From the NCBI GenBank assembly GCA_001600415.1, contig BCJX01000001.1, forward strand, positions 2,018,040 through 2,082,039: a stretch of 64,000 bases of DNA, in the 5' to 3' direction. The position numbers and the translations under genes are program-made. Shown here in pieces: positions 35,296 through 46,362 of this stretch. The notes below the pieces were generated by a model. It saw only the letters and a list, made by a program, of their open reading frames with translations, was not told the origin of the DNA and did not search any database. The DNA is from Pascua guehoae. Its lineage: Eukaryota > Basidiomycota > Tremellomycetes > Trichosporonales > Trichosporonaceae. Position 1 is the stretch's first letter, and the number at the start of each line of letters is the position of its first letter.

Positions 35296-36570
35296 GTTCT
35301 CTCTGTGCTGGCAACCAGAGCTTGACACCTCCTGGGCGTCTTTGGAGCGACCACATCTGGCCCACCTGACCATCGACGAATACCTCTACGCCATCCGCTT
35401 GAGACGAGGCCGTGGTCCTCTTGCCAAGCAGGACAAAGAAGCATGCATCTAGCTCATGGGCGACATGTGCGTAGCTGCGCGCTGCGCGCTGCGTCGCGTC
35501 ACACGCACACCGCGCGCAGATTGCCTTTGCCTGGACCCCCCTGGCCCGCTGCAGATCAAGCAACCTCGACAGTCTTCGACCTTCGACCTGCATCCTCTCA
35601 GACGGCGATACGCACAAACGAGCGCCTCGCCACAACCATGGCCCCAAGACGCCCTCCCGCTCCCCCGTTCTAGCCCCCCCCGCGCTCCCCATGCCAGTCC
35701 ACGACTCGAGCGTCAGTGTCCGTCCCGAGCAGGCAGGCCGCACACCCGATCCGTGGCTGCGCGATGGTGGCAAAGACAGGCGCGAGTTCGTCATCTGCGC
35801 AAGGCGGTGCATCTCGTACGCAGCGGTGGTGTGGTCGTGGCGGACCGTATCTCGTATCATACTGTACCGTATCGCATGACACTGTATCGATTGTCGATTG
35901 TATCGCCGACGTTTGTCCATCTCTCTGGTCGAGCCCCGTCTCGCCCCGTCTCGCCTCGTCTCACCCCGTCTCATCTCGTCTTGTACTGTCAGTCTCGCTG
36001 CAGTCTCGCTGCAGTCCCAGTCTTGCACCGACGCCCACCGCGACTCTCGCACCGTTCTCGTCCCGTCTCTCGCCCCGTCAGCCCCACATGGGTCAGCCTA
36101 TCTCTCCCCACATGAGACCGCTCGTTGCCCCGCACCGATCGTTGTCGGCAGGTCGTGAAGACAATCCGTGTCTCCTTCGCCCCGATGCCCCGGTGCTCAG
36201 TCCCGGGCGCTCAGCCCCGTGCTCAGTTCCCGCTGGGCCCCACGAGTCACGCCAAGAAGTGCGTTCGCTTAGATGGACAGATGGGCAGATAGCACGCCCC
36301 CGATCCAGTGGCACTGTTCCCGATCCACCGATCCCTCGCAAGTGGCCGCGGCGAGTAGTTGCCGCGGTGGTCTGGGACGGTGGCCATGGGCGTGAATCAA
36401 TCCGCGTCGACAGTCTTGCACATCAGTGGCCTTGCGGCCTCACTCCCCTCCCCCTCCCCGTCTCGCCTCCGCGCTCTGCGCCCCGCCGTGTCGCCCATGT
36501 CACTGAATTCCGCGCCCAGTCGCCGCCGCGCCGCACAGTCAGTCATCAGTATCAGTCCTGGCAGACGTCA

Positions 36571-36610
36571 GCCCCTCCCCTCCCCTCCCCTCCCCTCCCC
36601 TCCCCTCCCT
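36571..36610. repeat. CCCCT pentamer repeat
   Basis: About seven head-to-tail CCCCT units. Confidence 0.9.
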
Positions 36611-36743
36611 CGCTACGCTCAAACGCTCAAACGCTCGCTTGCAGGCAGATACGCACAGCACCTAGCACCACCCCCCGCTTCGCGCCGCGCGGTACGCCGC
36701 ACGCGCACGTTGCTGCTCCCCCCCGACCCACGATCCACCTCCT

Positions 36744-36824
36744 CCCCACCTCCCCACCGACCACCTCCCCACCGACCACCTCCCCACCGACCACCTCCCC
36801 ACCGACCTCCCCACCGACCTCGTC
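36744..36824. repeat. 15-bp tandem repeat (CCCCACCGACCACCT)
   Basis: About five copies, the last ones shortened to CCCCACCGACCT. In one frame it reads as a PTTSP repeat. Confidence 0.85.
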
Positions 36825-37199
36825 GCACCCCCCCCACGCGCGCACACTGGCGTACCCACGTACCTCGTCGCTGCGTCGGTGTGAATCAGGTGAATATGTG
36901 AATCAAGGATTGGCCCATGCGCATCGTCGCGCATCGTGCATCACGCATGGTGCATTGTGTATTGCAGCGTCTCGAGGCGCTCGCACCACACGCACACGCA
37001 CACGCATCGCAACGCACCGTATCATGCCTCGCACCATCCCTCCATCCCTCCACACCCCACCACACCAACCGATCCACCCTCCACCACGAGCGGGCCTTAT
37101 CACGCCAGGCACCGGCGATGCGCGGCCCCACCTCTCCCCCAATCACGTTTCCCCGGGACGATCCGGACCTCGGGACCGACCGGGGAATGGCGCGGAGGG

Positions 37200-37277
37200 C
37201 TCGGTCCGCTCCCCTGCCCATTCCCCCCTGCCCATTCCCCCTTGCCCCTTGCCCCCTTGCCCCTTGCCCCCTTGCCT
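37200..37277. repeat. C-rich CCCCTTGCC repeats
   Basis: Successive CTGCCCATTCCCCC and CCCCTTGCC units, imperfect. Confidence 0.8.
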
Positions 37278-38166
37278 CCACCGCGCACTGCCGGTGCCGG
37301 TGACTGCCGTGCCCGCGGTCCCCTTGTTATGTTTGGAATGGCGTGGCGAGTGGCGCGCGGATATCCCGATGGGCCGAAGTGCGGGTGGGTGGACGTTCCG
37401 ACGGATACGTGGGCGCGGACGAGCGGGTGAGTGAGATAGCGGTGACTGCCGGGGTAGGGTCGTGTGCATGGCGTTGTGGCGGGTGGCGGGTGGCGTGTGG
37501 CGTGGTCGAGAGGGTCGTGTGAGGGGTTGCTTATCGCTGCTTGCTGGCTTGCTGGCTTGCAGGCATGCAGGTGCCGCCGGTGCGCCGGTGTGTGCTGTGA
37601 TGTGGTGTGTGATACCGGGTTGTAAGCCCAGGTCGTATGATGGGTGTGCGCGTGCGTGATAGCAGGAGGGAGGGCGATGGCGGCGGGCGAGGTGTTATCG
37701 CCAGCTGCTGATCACTACCGTGCTGCTCGAGGGCTGATAGAGGGATACTTGCCTTGTCGGGACGGTGTCCAAGCAACACTGTTGCGCGTGCTCATATACC
37801 TACACAGATGCAACCTCTGCGGTACCCAGCTGGCCATGGGGACAGTAGTCCACGGGCGGTGGTTTGCCACATTCTGGATGAGGACCCGAGTGGTCACTAT
37901 ACTGTACCTCCTGGGCAGGTTGCTCAGTGGACACTGGTGCAGGTCTGGCCATGATGTCTGGCAAGAGCTCAGTTGTAGAGTACTCTGCCTCGTGAGCGCT
38001 TTTTGGGGCTGCGGCATGCGGTGTGCGGCGGTACTGATGAGGGGCTTCAGCTCTGGTCAACCCGACTGACATTCCAGTCTGACGAGACATCTGGTAACGA
38101 GACACCCGCGGCTCAGCTTGCCAACGGACGTACACCACCGGGATGACAGCTTGCCGACGTCCTTTG

Positions 38167-38221
38167 CCTCGACCTCACCTCGACCTCACCTCGACCTCGC
38201 CTCGACCTCGCCTCGACCTCG
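38167..38221. repeat. 12-bp CTCGACCTCACC/CTCGACCTCGC tandem repeat
   Basis: Five near-identical units. Located about 150 bp beyond the CHORD gene stop codon. Confidence 0.85.
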
Positions 38222-38372
38222 TTGCCCCGGAGCGGAGGCTCCGACCTAGCTAGCCTCCGATGACGGCAAAGACGCCCCGCGCCCCAACGACAGACCCAGG
38301 CCACCAACACGCGCACAAGTCACGATCACATGCATAGTTGTCTGGATTTCTATCACCCCGCCTGCGCCCCGC

Positions 38373-40580
38373 TCACTTGCCCTGCTGGTGCTTTGCCGCG
38401 TCCTCTGGGCTGAGCACAATCTCCTTGCCGCCAATGGTCCCCGTGCGCCCGCTGACGCCAAACGTGAGCGCGTACCCGGGGGGCAGCTCTGTGCCCGCGG
38501 GCGGCAGCTCGAGGAGGGGCCACGAGGCCGGCGCGGGCTTTTGGAGGCTAATGTCCACCTTGGAGCCGAGGACGCGGAACGTGCTCTCGGCAGGGACAAT
38601 GGGGCCGTAGAGCGTGAGTGTCTTGCGCACGCGCTTGTTGCCGGGCAGGTAGAGGTCGAGGTCGATCTGGGTGTGAGTGGGGGGTTGGGGGGGGGGGGGG
38701 GGGGGGTTGGGGGGTTGTGGTGTAGTGGGAAATGGCGCTTGGGAGATGGGCGCTTGGGAGATAAGATAACGCACCGATTGGGGACCAAACGTCACCTTTG
38801 ACTTTTCCTTGTCCGCGCTGGAAGTCAGTATGAAGTAGGTGCCATTGGACGTGTCATTCGCAGGCTTGGCAGGCTACTTTGGGCGCGTTCCCTCACTTCC
38901 CTCAGAGCTTGAACGGGCTGGGAGAGTAACCTCCCCTGAGGCAGAAAAAAAAACAGGCAGAACTCGGTAGGCACATGGACAGGACCGCCTGCCGCACAGA
39001 GCGGCTGGAGCCCGAGAGCACTCTTGAGAGCATGCTTGAGGGCATGCTGCCGGGACATGACACAAAGCACCAGGCCTCCTCACACAACTGCGCTAGCACC
39101 AGCGCGCATTCGTGCACCCCCCCGCAGCCTTGCCCGCAATGTGTCGGTCGCAGGCGAACAGAGGCATGGCCGATTCCGATTTCTTCACCCCGACCATGAG
39201 GGCTGCCAGCAGCGAGCCCGCGGACCGTGATGGAATCGGAAAGAAAACGCAAGCGAGGATGTTGGGACCTGCACGTCTGCCACCAAAAGTGCACTCCGCC
39301 GAAACAGCAACATTACCAACAGCACTCGACAAACCCCACACCGAGCTCCTACCATGCCCGTGTCACATGAATCAGACGAGGCCTGCTGGCAGCACGGCCG
39401 CGCTTATGCCACAGGTATCGTCAAGTAACGGCGGAGGAGCGCGCCCGCCCGCCCGGCAGCGCTGCAACCGCCCACCGGACGCGCAACAGCACCGGACGCT
39501 TCGTGCCAAGAGGACGCCCTCCGCCCAGCCCACGACCCACCGCGCACCTTAAAAAGCCATCCCAAAACCCAGACAAAAACCCGCCCAAACACTCACTTCT
39601 TCGCATACGCGCTCACGTGGACCTGCATGGGGGTCTGGTAGTGGTCGATGCGGCACGAGACCTCTTCCTCTTGGTTTGGGTCCTTTTTGGGGCCGACAAA
39701 GAGGTGCTTGCCGGCAGTGCAGCCTTCAATCTTGAGGAATTCGCCAAACTCGAGCACGCGGCGCTTGCAGCAGAGGTACCCCTTTGATCCCTCGTGGAAC
39801 ACGGGCTGTAGTGTGAGTTGTGAACGTGGGGGGTTGCTTGATCGGCACGACACACAGCGACGCGACGCCCAACTCGTTCCACTCGTTCAACTCGCCCAAC
39901 TCGCCCTCGCCCTCGCTCTTCCTCGCTAAACTCACGTTACCCGGATGGAAGGTACAAACGGCCTTTTCGCCCTTGCCGCGCGACACGTCCTCGCCCTCCC
40001 ACGCTGCGCCGCACCCGAGGCGCTTGCACTTTGCGCCCTGGGGGACGGGGACGGCCGGGTCGTCTTCCTCGGGCTCCTTGGGCGTGCCCGGCGCCGGGGT
40101 GGGGTTGTGCAGTGCCGCCGAGGGGGCGGGGGAGGGTGTGGGTGCCGGCGCCGGCGAGGCGCCATACGTCTCGACGCCCGAGGACGAGACCGACGTCGGG
40201 CCCGCAGGCTCGGCCGGCTTGGGCTGCGGTGCCGCGACGGGCGCCTCGGTCGTGTGCTTGCCCGTTGCGCAGGTCTGCTGTCAGTCGTTGCCACGCCGTG
40301 GTAGGGGACATACGGGCATGTTCATAAAGGCGTCAAACTCCATGACGGGCTTGTTGACATCGCGGCAGCACGCTGCGAGTTAGTACCCCGTCCGTCACAC
40401 GCCGACGTACACCACGACTTGAGGCCCTCGTGGAACACCTGCCCGTCAGCATCGCTCGAGCTTGTGAACCCGGCGCCGTCATGCACGCACCGGCCCGCCA
40501 GGGTGGTAGTGGCAGCTCCCCTCGGCGTTGTCGCTCGCGTCATACTCCTTGCCGCATCCCTTGTTTGTACAGCGCGGCAT
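38373..40580 (-). CDS. CHORD and CS domain co-chaperone (CHORDC1/RAR1-SGT1 type)
   Basis: Seven exons on the minus strand: 40580-40491, 40438-40411, 40372-40314, 40274-39936, 39805-39597, 38817-38775, 38666-38373; 1062 nt, 353 residues. CHORD-I is MPRCTNKGCGKEYDASDN...[20 protein letters not shown]. CHORD-II is CKRLGCGAAWEGE...CTFHPGNPVFHEGSKGYLCC. Each has the Cys/His zinc pattern. An Ala/Pro/Thr linker separates them. The C-terminal CS (p23-like) fold has QTPMQVHVSAYAKNADKEKSKVTFG, LDLYLPGNKRVRKTLTLYGPI and the final LTFGVSGRTGTIGGKEIVLS. Such proteins bind Hsp90 and SGT1. The donor of exon 2 was set at GTACGT (40410) because it yields KSWSCCRDVNKP. Intron 38818-39596 is 779 nt, the longest in the window, and intron 38667-38774 contains a G(20) tract (C on the sense strand). 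Confidence 0.94.
38687..38706. repeat. Poly-G(20) tract in a CHORD-gene intron
   Basis: On the sense strand this is a C-run upstream of the acceptor CACCCAG. It is flanked by further short G blocks (GGGGTTGGGG and GGTTGGGGGG). Confidence 0.95.
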
Positions 40581-42974
40581 CGTCGGTGCGTGGTCGGTGG
40601 CAGGTGGTGTGTGGTGGGATGGAAACGACGTGCGGCAGCGCTGAAATGTGGAGGTGGGCCATGTTCGAATGACGATTTGTTTCTGGAACAATACCCGGTC
40701 ACGTGGTGGCCACGCGGTGGTCACGCGACAGCACCGAAGCTCCCACCGAGGTGACGAGTGTGATAACGTTGAGTGTGCCTTGTTTGCTATCGGCACAAGA
40801 GTGCTCGGCCACCATTGTATATACCGCTTCAGCTGGCATTCAGTTGCAAGGTATACAAGGCTCAAAGGGCCACGGAGCTTTCTGTGCTACGTCGTCAACG
40901 GCCGGAAAATGAACCCACTTCGGCGCCAGCCTGTTCCCAACAACACTTGTGGCACTACCTATGTCTGACCGCCGCGGGTATTATAGCGTCTTCATTTGGT
41001 ACGTCTGCTGTGGGAGTTTGCAACGTGTACAACTTGTAGTACCTTTGCAATCAACCAATGAGATTCCCAAGCCCGCCTAGCATCTATTGGGTCTGGTCTG
41101 CATCGCATGCACCGTCATCAACGTTGCCACTATTCCTTCCGATAGTGTCAATTAGGCATCCAACTCGGGCGTTCATTAGCCTGGGAAGCTGTCCATAGAG
41201 TAGACATTAATATGAATCCAATCGTGCCAGCATCAGCAGGGATCGACTCTTCACCGCATGCGATGGCACTGGCGCAGTAGGGCCGTAAATCATGGCCAGC
41301 TACAACAACAACCAATGGCTGTGGGAGCTCACCGTACTAATCGCCAGACCTCGGAAATTCAAACCCACCCCACAAGCGCTGGTGGCGGGTGGCACAGAGT
41401 CCGAGCGCACAGCGCCAAGCGGTGGATATTGTGGTGGATATCCATCCAGGTCTTGCGCTCAGTCCACACGCCACACCGCCACCGATAGTCACTGGGTGTG
41501 ATACGGACATTGAGACCGACCCACAGGTATCTCCCAGCAACATTCTGGAAACATTTTCTTGGAAATTGTTTACTTCCACCTGATTTCCTCTGCTATCAGA
41601 TTACGACACATGACATGTTCTCTACCTCTGTGCCGGCGGCAGTGGTTCAAAATTTTTGCGAGCGCCATGCCACTGTGCTGTGCTCACTGTTCAGACTGCG
41701 ATAAACCTCGGTGCCTGCTCCCGCGGTATCTTTGGGTGGCGTTTGGATCCCCCCGCCCCCCTCTCAGAGAAGCGCGATAGAGGTCGACGGCAAAGACGGA
41801 ATTCCTCGTGAGGCGCCTTTCGGCCCACAGGCCGGGACATTGTATCTTTGGCGGGGACCCCAGATAACGTCGAGGGGGGCGCGTGCGACGGAACAGCATA
41901 TCATTGGCAGTTATTTTGGTTGGGTGCGAGGTGGGGCATTTGGAAGCGATCGTGGTCCATGCCACTAGCCACTGGGAGTGCCAGGTGCCCACCATGGCGA
42001 GTTGCAACACGAGTTTCGAAACATGGTACCCAAGCAGCATAGTGGCCTCGTGCGAGCGCGTGGGGCCTGTGCGGCTATTGGCTGATGGATGGAGACCCCG
42101 GATCGCCCCATCGTGCCGTCGGCATTTGGGATGCTATCTCATCGCCCCCTGCGCCCAGCCAATCGGGATCGGATTTACCGGCCCGATGAACCCTTTGGTC
42201 GAGGTGGCAAAGGGACAGACACAAGGAAAAAAGATGGACCAACCAAAATGAGATCGGTCTCATCCGACAGCCAGAGATAGTTTTTATCAATCCCACTGGT
42301 CCACTGCGCTGGCTGGGACGACCCCCATCTGTGAGCCCGTCTCGTTCGCCCCCTTCTTCCGCCGCCGCCGGGCCGATCCAGTGGCCCGCACCCGCGCTAA
42401 CAAGGCCGATGCGTAGTGTGCGAAAAGGAGGAGCGGCGCTGCGCTTTGCATGTGGCACGATCAAACTCAAGGGCGCTCGTGCCCCGGGCGTAGTCATCTT
42501 TTTTTTTTCGGCCTAGTGTACAGAGAAGCGCGATGGGATGCATAGTGTGGAGCAAGCGAGTGTGGTCGGACGTGGGGGTATGTGCGCCGTGTCGTGTGCC
42601 AAGTTACGCCAGTACGGTGGCGCCCAGCTCGTGCATCCAGTCGTGTGCCAGCAATTTTGCATACTGTACAAGGCAGTGGAGGCCTTTTGCATGGGCCTGG
42701 TGTGCCTGCCCTGTCCCATCTTGCTTCTTGGTAATTGCCTGTGCACTGCGCCGTCTTCGCGCGCGTCACGTCACCTCGGTGTTTGGGTTCCTAGGTCTGC
42801 GACGTGTGTGAGATGCAGTCTTTTGTGGAGACCCCTAGCCAGGGCGCCAATCCGCCGACGGTGCCCCGATCGACTAGAGCCAGTGTGGATGGGATGGCAT
42901 GGGCCCTGCTCTGCTCTGCTCTTAGCGGCCCACAGGCGGCGACAAGGCAACAAACTGTACACCCACGTCCTGAC

Positions 42975-42990
42975 GGGGGGGGGGGGGGGG
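42975..42990. repeat. Poly-G(16) tract
   Basis: Lies 268 bp left of the poly-C tract and is complementary to it, so single strands could pair. Confidence 0.95.
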
Positions 42991-43258
42991 AATGTAGAAA
43001 CAAGCGTTGATTGGTGGAGCGTTTATTTCAGGGTCATTTGGGGGCGTGTTTTTATTTGCTGGATGGCAATGGCCAACCAAAATGGGTGATAACAAGGTAA
43101 AAGATGATTGGCCTGATAGTGGCAGACCCATCCCATTGCCGCCCATGCCCACGGCCTTTTTTTCTCCATCGCTGCCAACCAGCCGGCAAGCAGCATGCCA
43201 GCAGCAGCAGCACGGATTGCGGATGCACTGCCTGTGCACCCGTTGCCCTCTCCTCTCG

Positions 43259-43339
<81 letters not shown>
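43259..43339. repeat. 81-nt uninterrupted poly-C tract
   Basis: Every base from 43259 to 43339 is C. Such a tract forms i-motif DNA on this strand and G-quadruplex or triplex structures on the other, and its length is likely to vary between cells and between assemblies. It ends 359 bp before the GDH start codon. Confidence 0.95.
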
Positions 43340-43343
<4 letters not shown>

Positions 43344-43558
43344 AGAGGCCCGAGGACCGATGACGCCGAGTGGGCCGTGGGCCGTACTTCCGGATGCGAT
43401 GCGGATGCGATGCGGGTCTCTAGCCTGGCCTGCGTGCGCGCTCTGGATGCGGGGCTTGGAAAAATCAGTGCGACGAATCAGTCGGCCCTACTCCGCCCGA
43501 ACAACCCACCCACCCTCCCCGCGCTAGCCCCCCCTCCCAGCCCCCCTTTCCCAATCAT

Positions 43559-43565
43559 CTATAAA
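43559..43565 (+). promoter_or_regulatory. TATA box of the NADP-GDH gene
   Basis: CTATAAA lies 134-140 bp ahead of the start codon and is followed by a CT-rich transcription-start region (TCTCTCACACTCTCTCTCGC), typical of highly expressed fungal genes. Confidence 0.6.
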
Positions 43566-43698
43566 CCCAGAGATCCTCCCCGCTCTTTCCCATTCTTCAT
43601 CAGCCTCTCTCTCACACTCTCTCTCGCACACTCAACTCACACTCGAGCACATCTCTCTCTCCAACCAACTTTAGACAAACCTAGAACCGACAATCAAA

Positions 43699-45277
43699 AT
43701 GTCCAACCTTCCCATCGAGCCCGAGTTCCAGCAGGTGAGTCGCCTCCACCACAACCAACCACCACCCACCAGCACCCACCACCCCCTACCCCCATCGCAC
43801 CCGCCACAATCTCTCGCATTCGCTGGCGATAGCACACACACCCCCCCTTACTGCCACACAACCCTACCCCTTTCTGCCACACCTAGAGCCGCGACTAACC
43901 CACCCAGGCCGTCGCCGAGGTCGCCGCCACCATTGAGCCTTTCCTCGACCTCCACCCCGAGTACCGCCTCGCCTTTGAGATTGCCCAGGTCCCCGAGCGT
44001 ATCATCCAGTTCCGTGTCACCTGGGAGCGTGACGACGGCTCGGTCGCTGTCAACCGCGGCTTCCGTGTCCAGTTCAACTCGGCCCTCGGCCCTTACAAGG
44101 GTGGTCTCCGTCTCCACCCGACCGTCAACCTCTCGGTCCTCAAGTTCCTCGGCTTTGAGCAGATCTTCAAGAACGCCCTTACCGGCCTCTCGATGGGTGG
44201 TGGCAAGGGTGGTTCCGACTTTGACCCCAAGGGCAAGTCGGACGCCGAGATCCGCCGCTTCTGCTACGCCTTTATGCTCGAGCTCTCGCGCCACATTGGC
44301 CAGGACACCGACATTCCCGCTGGTGACATTGGTACCGGTGGCCGCGAGATTGGCTACCTCTTTGGTGCCTACAAGCGCTACAAGAACGAGTTCTCTGGTA
44401 TCCTTACCGGCAAGGGTGAGGACTGGGGAGGCTCTTACATCCGCCCCGAGGCTACCGGCTACGGTCTCGTCTACTTTGTGACCGAGATGCTCCGCGACCT
44501 CGACAACACCGACTGGACCGGCAAGCGCGTCCTCATCTCGGGTGCCGGTAACGTTGCCCAGTTCGCCGCCCTCAAGGTTATCGAGCTCGGCGGTCTCGTC
44601 CTCTCGTTCTCCGACTCGACTGGTTCCCTCATCGCCACCGGCGACGAGAGCTTCACCGCCGCCGACATTGCCGCCATTGCCGACATCAAGCTCCGCCGCC
44701 AGCCCCTCACCGCCTTTGAGCACGAGGGCCGCTTCGAGTGGCACGCCGGAGAGCGCCCCTGGACCCTCTTTGAGCAGGCCGACGTCGCCCTCCCCTCTGC
44801 CACCCAGAACGAGGTCAACGCCGAGGAGGCTCAGGCCCTCATCGACGCCGGTGTCCGCTACGTTGCCGAGGGCTCCAACATGGGCTGCACCCAGGAGGCC
44901 ATTGACCTCTTCGAGGCTACCCGCAAGGGCGCCAACTCGGCCGACGAGAAGAACTTTGTCTGGTACGCCCCCGGCAAGGCCGCCAACTGCGGTGGTGTCG
45001 CCGTCTCGGGTCTCGAGATGGGCCAGAACTCGCAGCGTCTCAAGTGGACCCACCACGAGGTCGACGCCCGTCTCAAGGACATCATGGTTACCTGCTACAC
45101 CAACTGCCGCGAGACCGGCAAGACCTACGTCAAGGACTCGCCCGTCCCCTCGCTCGTCGCCGGCGCCAACATTGCTGGCTTCGTGAAGGTCGCTAACGCC
45201 ATGAAGGACCAGGTGAGTACCGAGAAATCTTGCTCAAAGAATAAAGGGCTGACTGAAAAAAGGGTGACTGGTGGTAA
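43699..45277 (+). CDS. GDH1: NADP-specific glutamate dehydrogenase
   Basis: Three exons: 43699-43734, 43908-45212, 45263-45277; 1356 nt, 451 residues (yeast Gdh1 454). The 15-nt last exon supplies GDWW-stop, the conserved fungal C-terminus. Key features: [20 protein letters not shown] with substrate-binding Lys; catalytic region [18 protein letters not shown] (K112); [17 protein letters not shown]; nucleotide fold [14 protein letters not shown] with SDSTG ahead of the NADP 2'-phosphate site; and [16 protein letters not shown]. The enzyme makes glutamate from 2-oxoglutarate and ammonium with NADPH in the cytosol, the main entry of ammonium in fungi. Strong codon bias (nearly all C/G third positions) and a TATA box suggest high expression. 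Introns are 173 and 50 nt. A 402-codon antisense ORF is a by-product of the codon bias. Confidence 0.97.
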
Positions 45278-45699
45278 AGAATTCGCGCCATCGCTAGAAA
45301 CCGATAACGAGCGCATAGGAGAGCGACGGTGAATGACGAGGGACCGACGGCGAACGACGAGGGGCGAAGGTTCTTGTTGTATTCCACGGGGTTTGTCATT
45401 CAGCATATGCAAAGGAAATTCATGTTCAACAACTCTGGGAGCTCGCGAGTTGCAGATGTGAGCAATTTACTGGTCAGATTTGGCACTGAGAACAGTCTGT
45501 TGAGCGATAATGGAGGTGAAAGATGAAGAGGAGCTCGAACTGGGTGCGGGATCAAATTTCGCCACTGCCACAATTGGGGTGCCACCTTGCCACCTTCCTC
45601 TGCCACTTACCCTGCCGATCACTACTAACTATGTCAACTACCTTCCTTTGCTGTCCACCGTCTTGCATACCGGTACATGCTCCCTGACGACTCCGTCAA

Positions 45700-46362
45700 T
45701 GGCACGAACAACGCGCAGTGCTGCCCGCGCAAGGGCCAGCACAAGCACCCCGGCCCTCGTCCGATCCCCGCGACGACGGTGAGGGTAACGATGACCAGCG
45801 ACGATGTCGTCGAGGGGGACGACGACGGCGAACACCTGGGCTGGGGCTACCATCGCGTCCACTATGGCAAGCAGAGGCTGAGGTATCTCCATCCTCGACG
45901 CGATTTACGGGGATACGGACTTGGATACGGACGAGCTCTGACGCGTTCCAGCGGCTCAATCTCGACGGGACGATCACCAAGGTCGTGACCTCACCACCTG
46001 CCACCTGGCTCCTTCCTCTCTACGACACGCGTCTCGCGGCCCAACCCAACACCCAACCTCGGCCTCGCACCTCCCGACCGGCCCCAATCTTGACCTTGGC
46101 CTCGAACTCGGCAACCTCCTCAACCTCCCCCACGCCTCCCCTTTTCGTTCATCTTGAGTTTGGCGACGAGGAGTTCGGCTCAACCATGCCGATCGGTACC
46201 GTGACCTTCCCTACCAACGACACGGTGAACGGCCCGTTCAATGCTGCCAGAGGCGGTAACGGCGGCAACACGGGCGACAGCGGCCCTGCTGCTGACATTC
46301 CCCCTGGCTACAGCCTCCCCCGCGTCCGCCTCGGCGGGTGCCTCTGCCTCTGCTTCAAGTAA
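45700..46362 (+). CDS. Hypothetical or decayed ORF
   Basis: An ATG at 45700 (context TCAATGGC) opens MARTTRSAARARASTSTPAL. A donor-like CG|GTGAGG follows, and there is an acceptor-like CTCTGACGCGTTCCAG ending at 45953. The last part, in the frame ending at 46362, contains LEFGDEEFGSTMPIGTVTFP and a Gly/Asn/Asp-rich stretch ending CLCLCFK. A different frame over 46240-46430 reads Ala/Ser-rich like a GPI-anchor region. I could not close one convincing model. No family is recognised; it may be a frameshifted secreted-protein gene. Confidence 0.22.
   Translation, partial: WHEQRAVLPAQGPAQAPRPSSDPRDDGEGNDDQRRCRRGGRRRRTPGLGLPSRPLWQAEAEVSPSSTRFTGIRTWIRTSSDAFQRLNLDGTITKVVTSPPATWLLPLYDTRLAAQPNTQPRPRTSRPAPILTLASNSATSSTSPTPPLFVHLEFGDEEFGSTMPIGTVTFPTNDTVNGPFNAARGGNGGNTGDSGPAADIPPGYSLPRVRLGGCLCLCFK

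Larger units (their letters stand above)
35296..38372. other. 3-kb low-complexity, gene-free interval
   Basis: Dominated by C-rich and pyrimidine-rich repeats: CGTCTCGCCC-type runs (35930-36090), CCCCT pentamers (36571-36610), a 15-bp CCCCACCGACCACCT repeat (36744-36824), CCCCTTGCC repeats (37200-37277) and a CTCGACCTCACC 12-bp repeat (38167-38221). A plus-strand frame stays open for 572 codons (35716-37434), but its product is low-complexity Pro/Ser/Thr/Arg and I do not regard it as a gene. The right end is the 3' flank of the CHORD gene. Confidence 0.6.
40581..43698. other. 3.1-kb intergenic region ending in the GDH promoter
   Basis: No ORF with domain or codon support. Contains poly-G(16) at 42975-42990 and the 81-nt poly-C tract. 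The last 140 bases form the GDH core promoter and a CT-rich leader. Confidence 0.55.

Noticed and set aside
36060..38230. Regularly spaced repeats considered as a CRISPR array
   Set aside because: Units are contiguous or low-complexity without unique spacers, and the genome is eukaryotic.
43848..45056. 402-codon minus-strand ORF
   Set aside because: Exactly antisense to the NADP-GDH exons; arises from the C/G third-position codon bias of a highly expressed gene.
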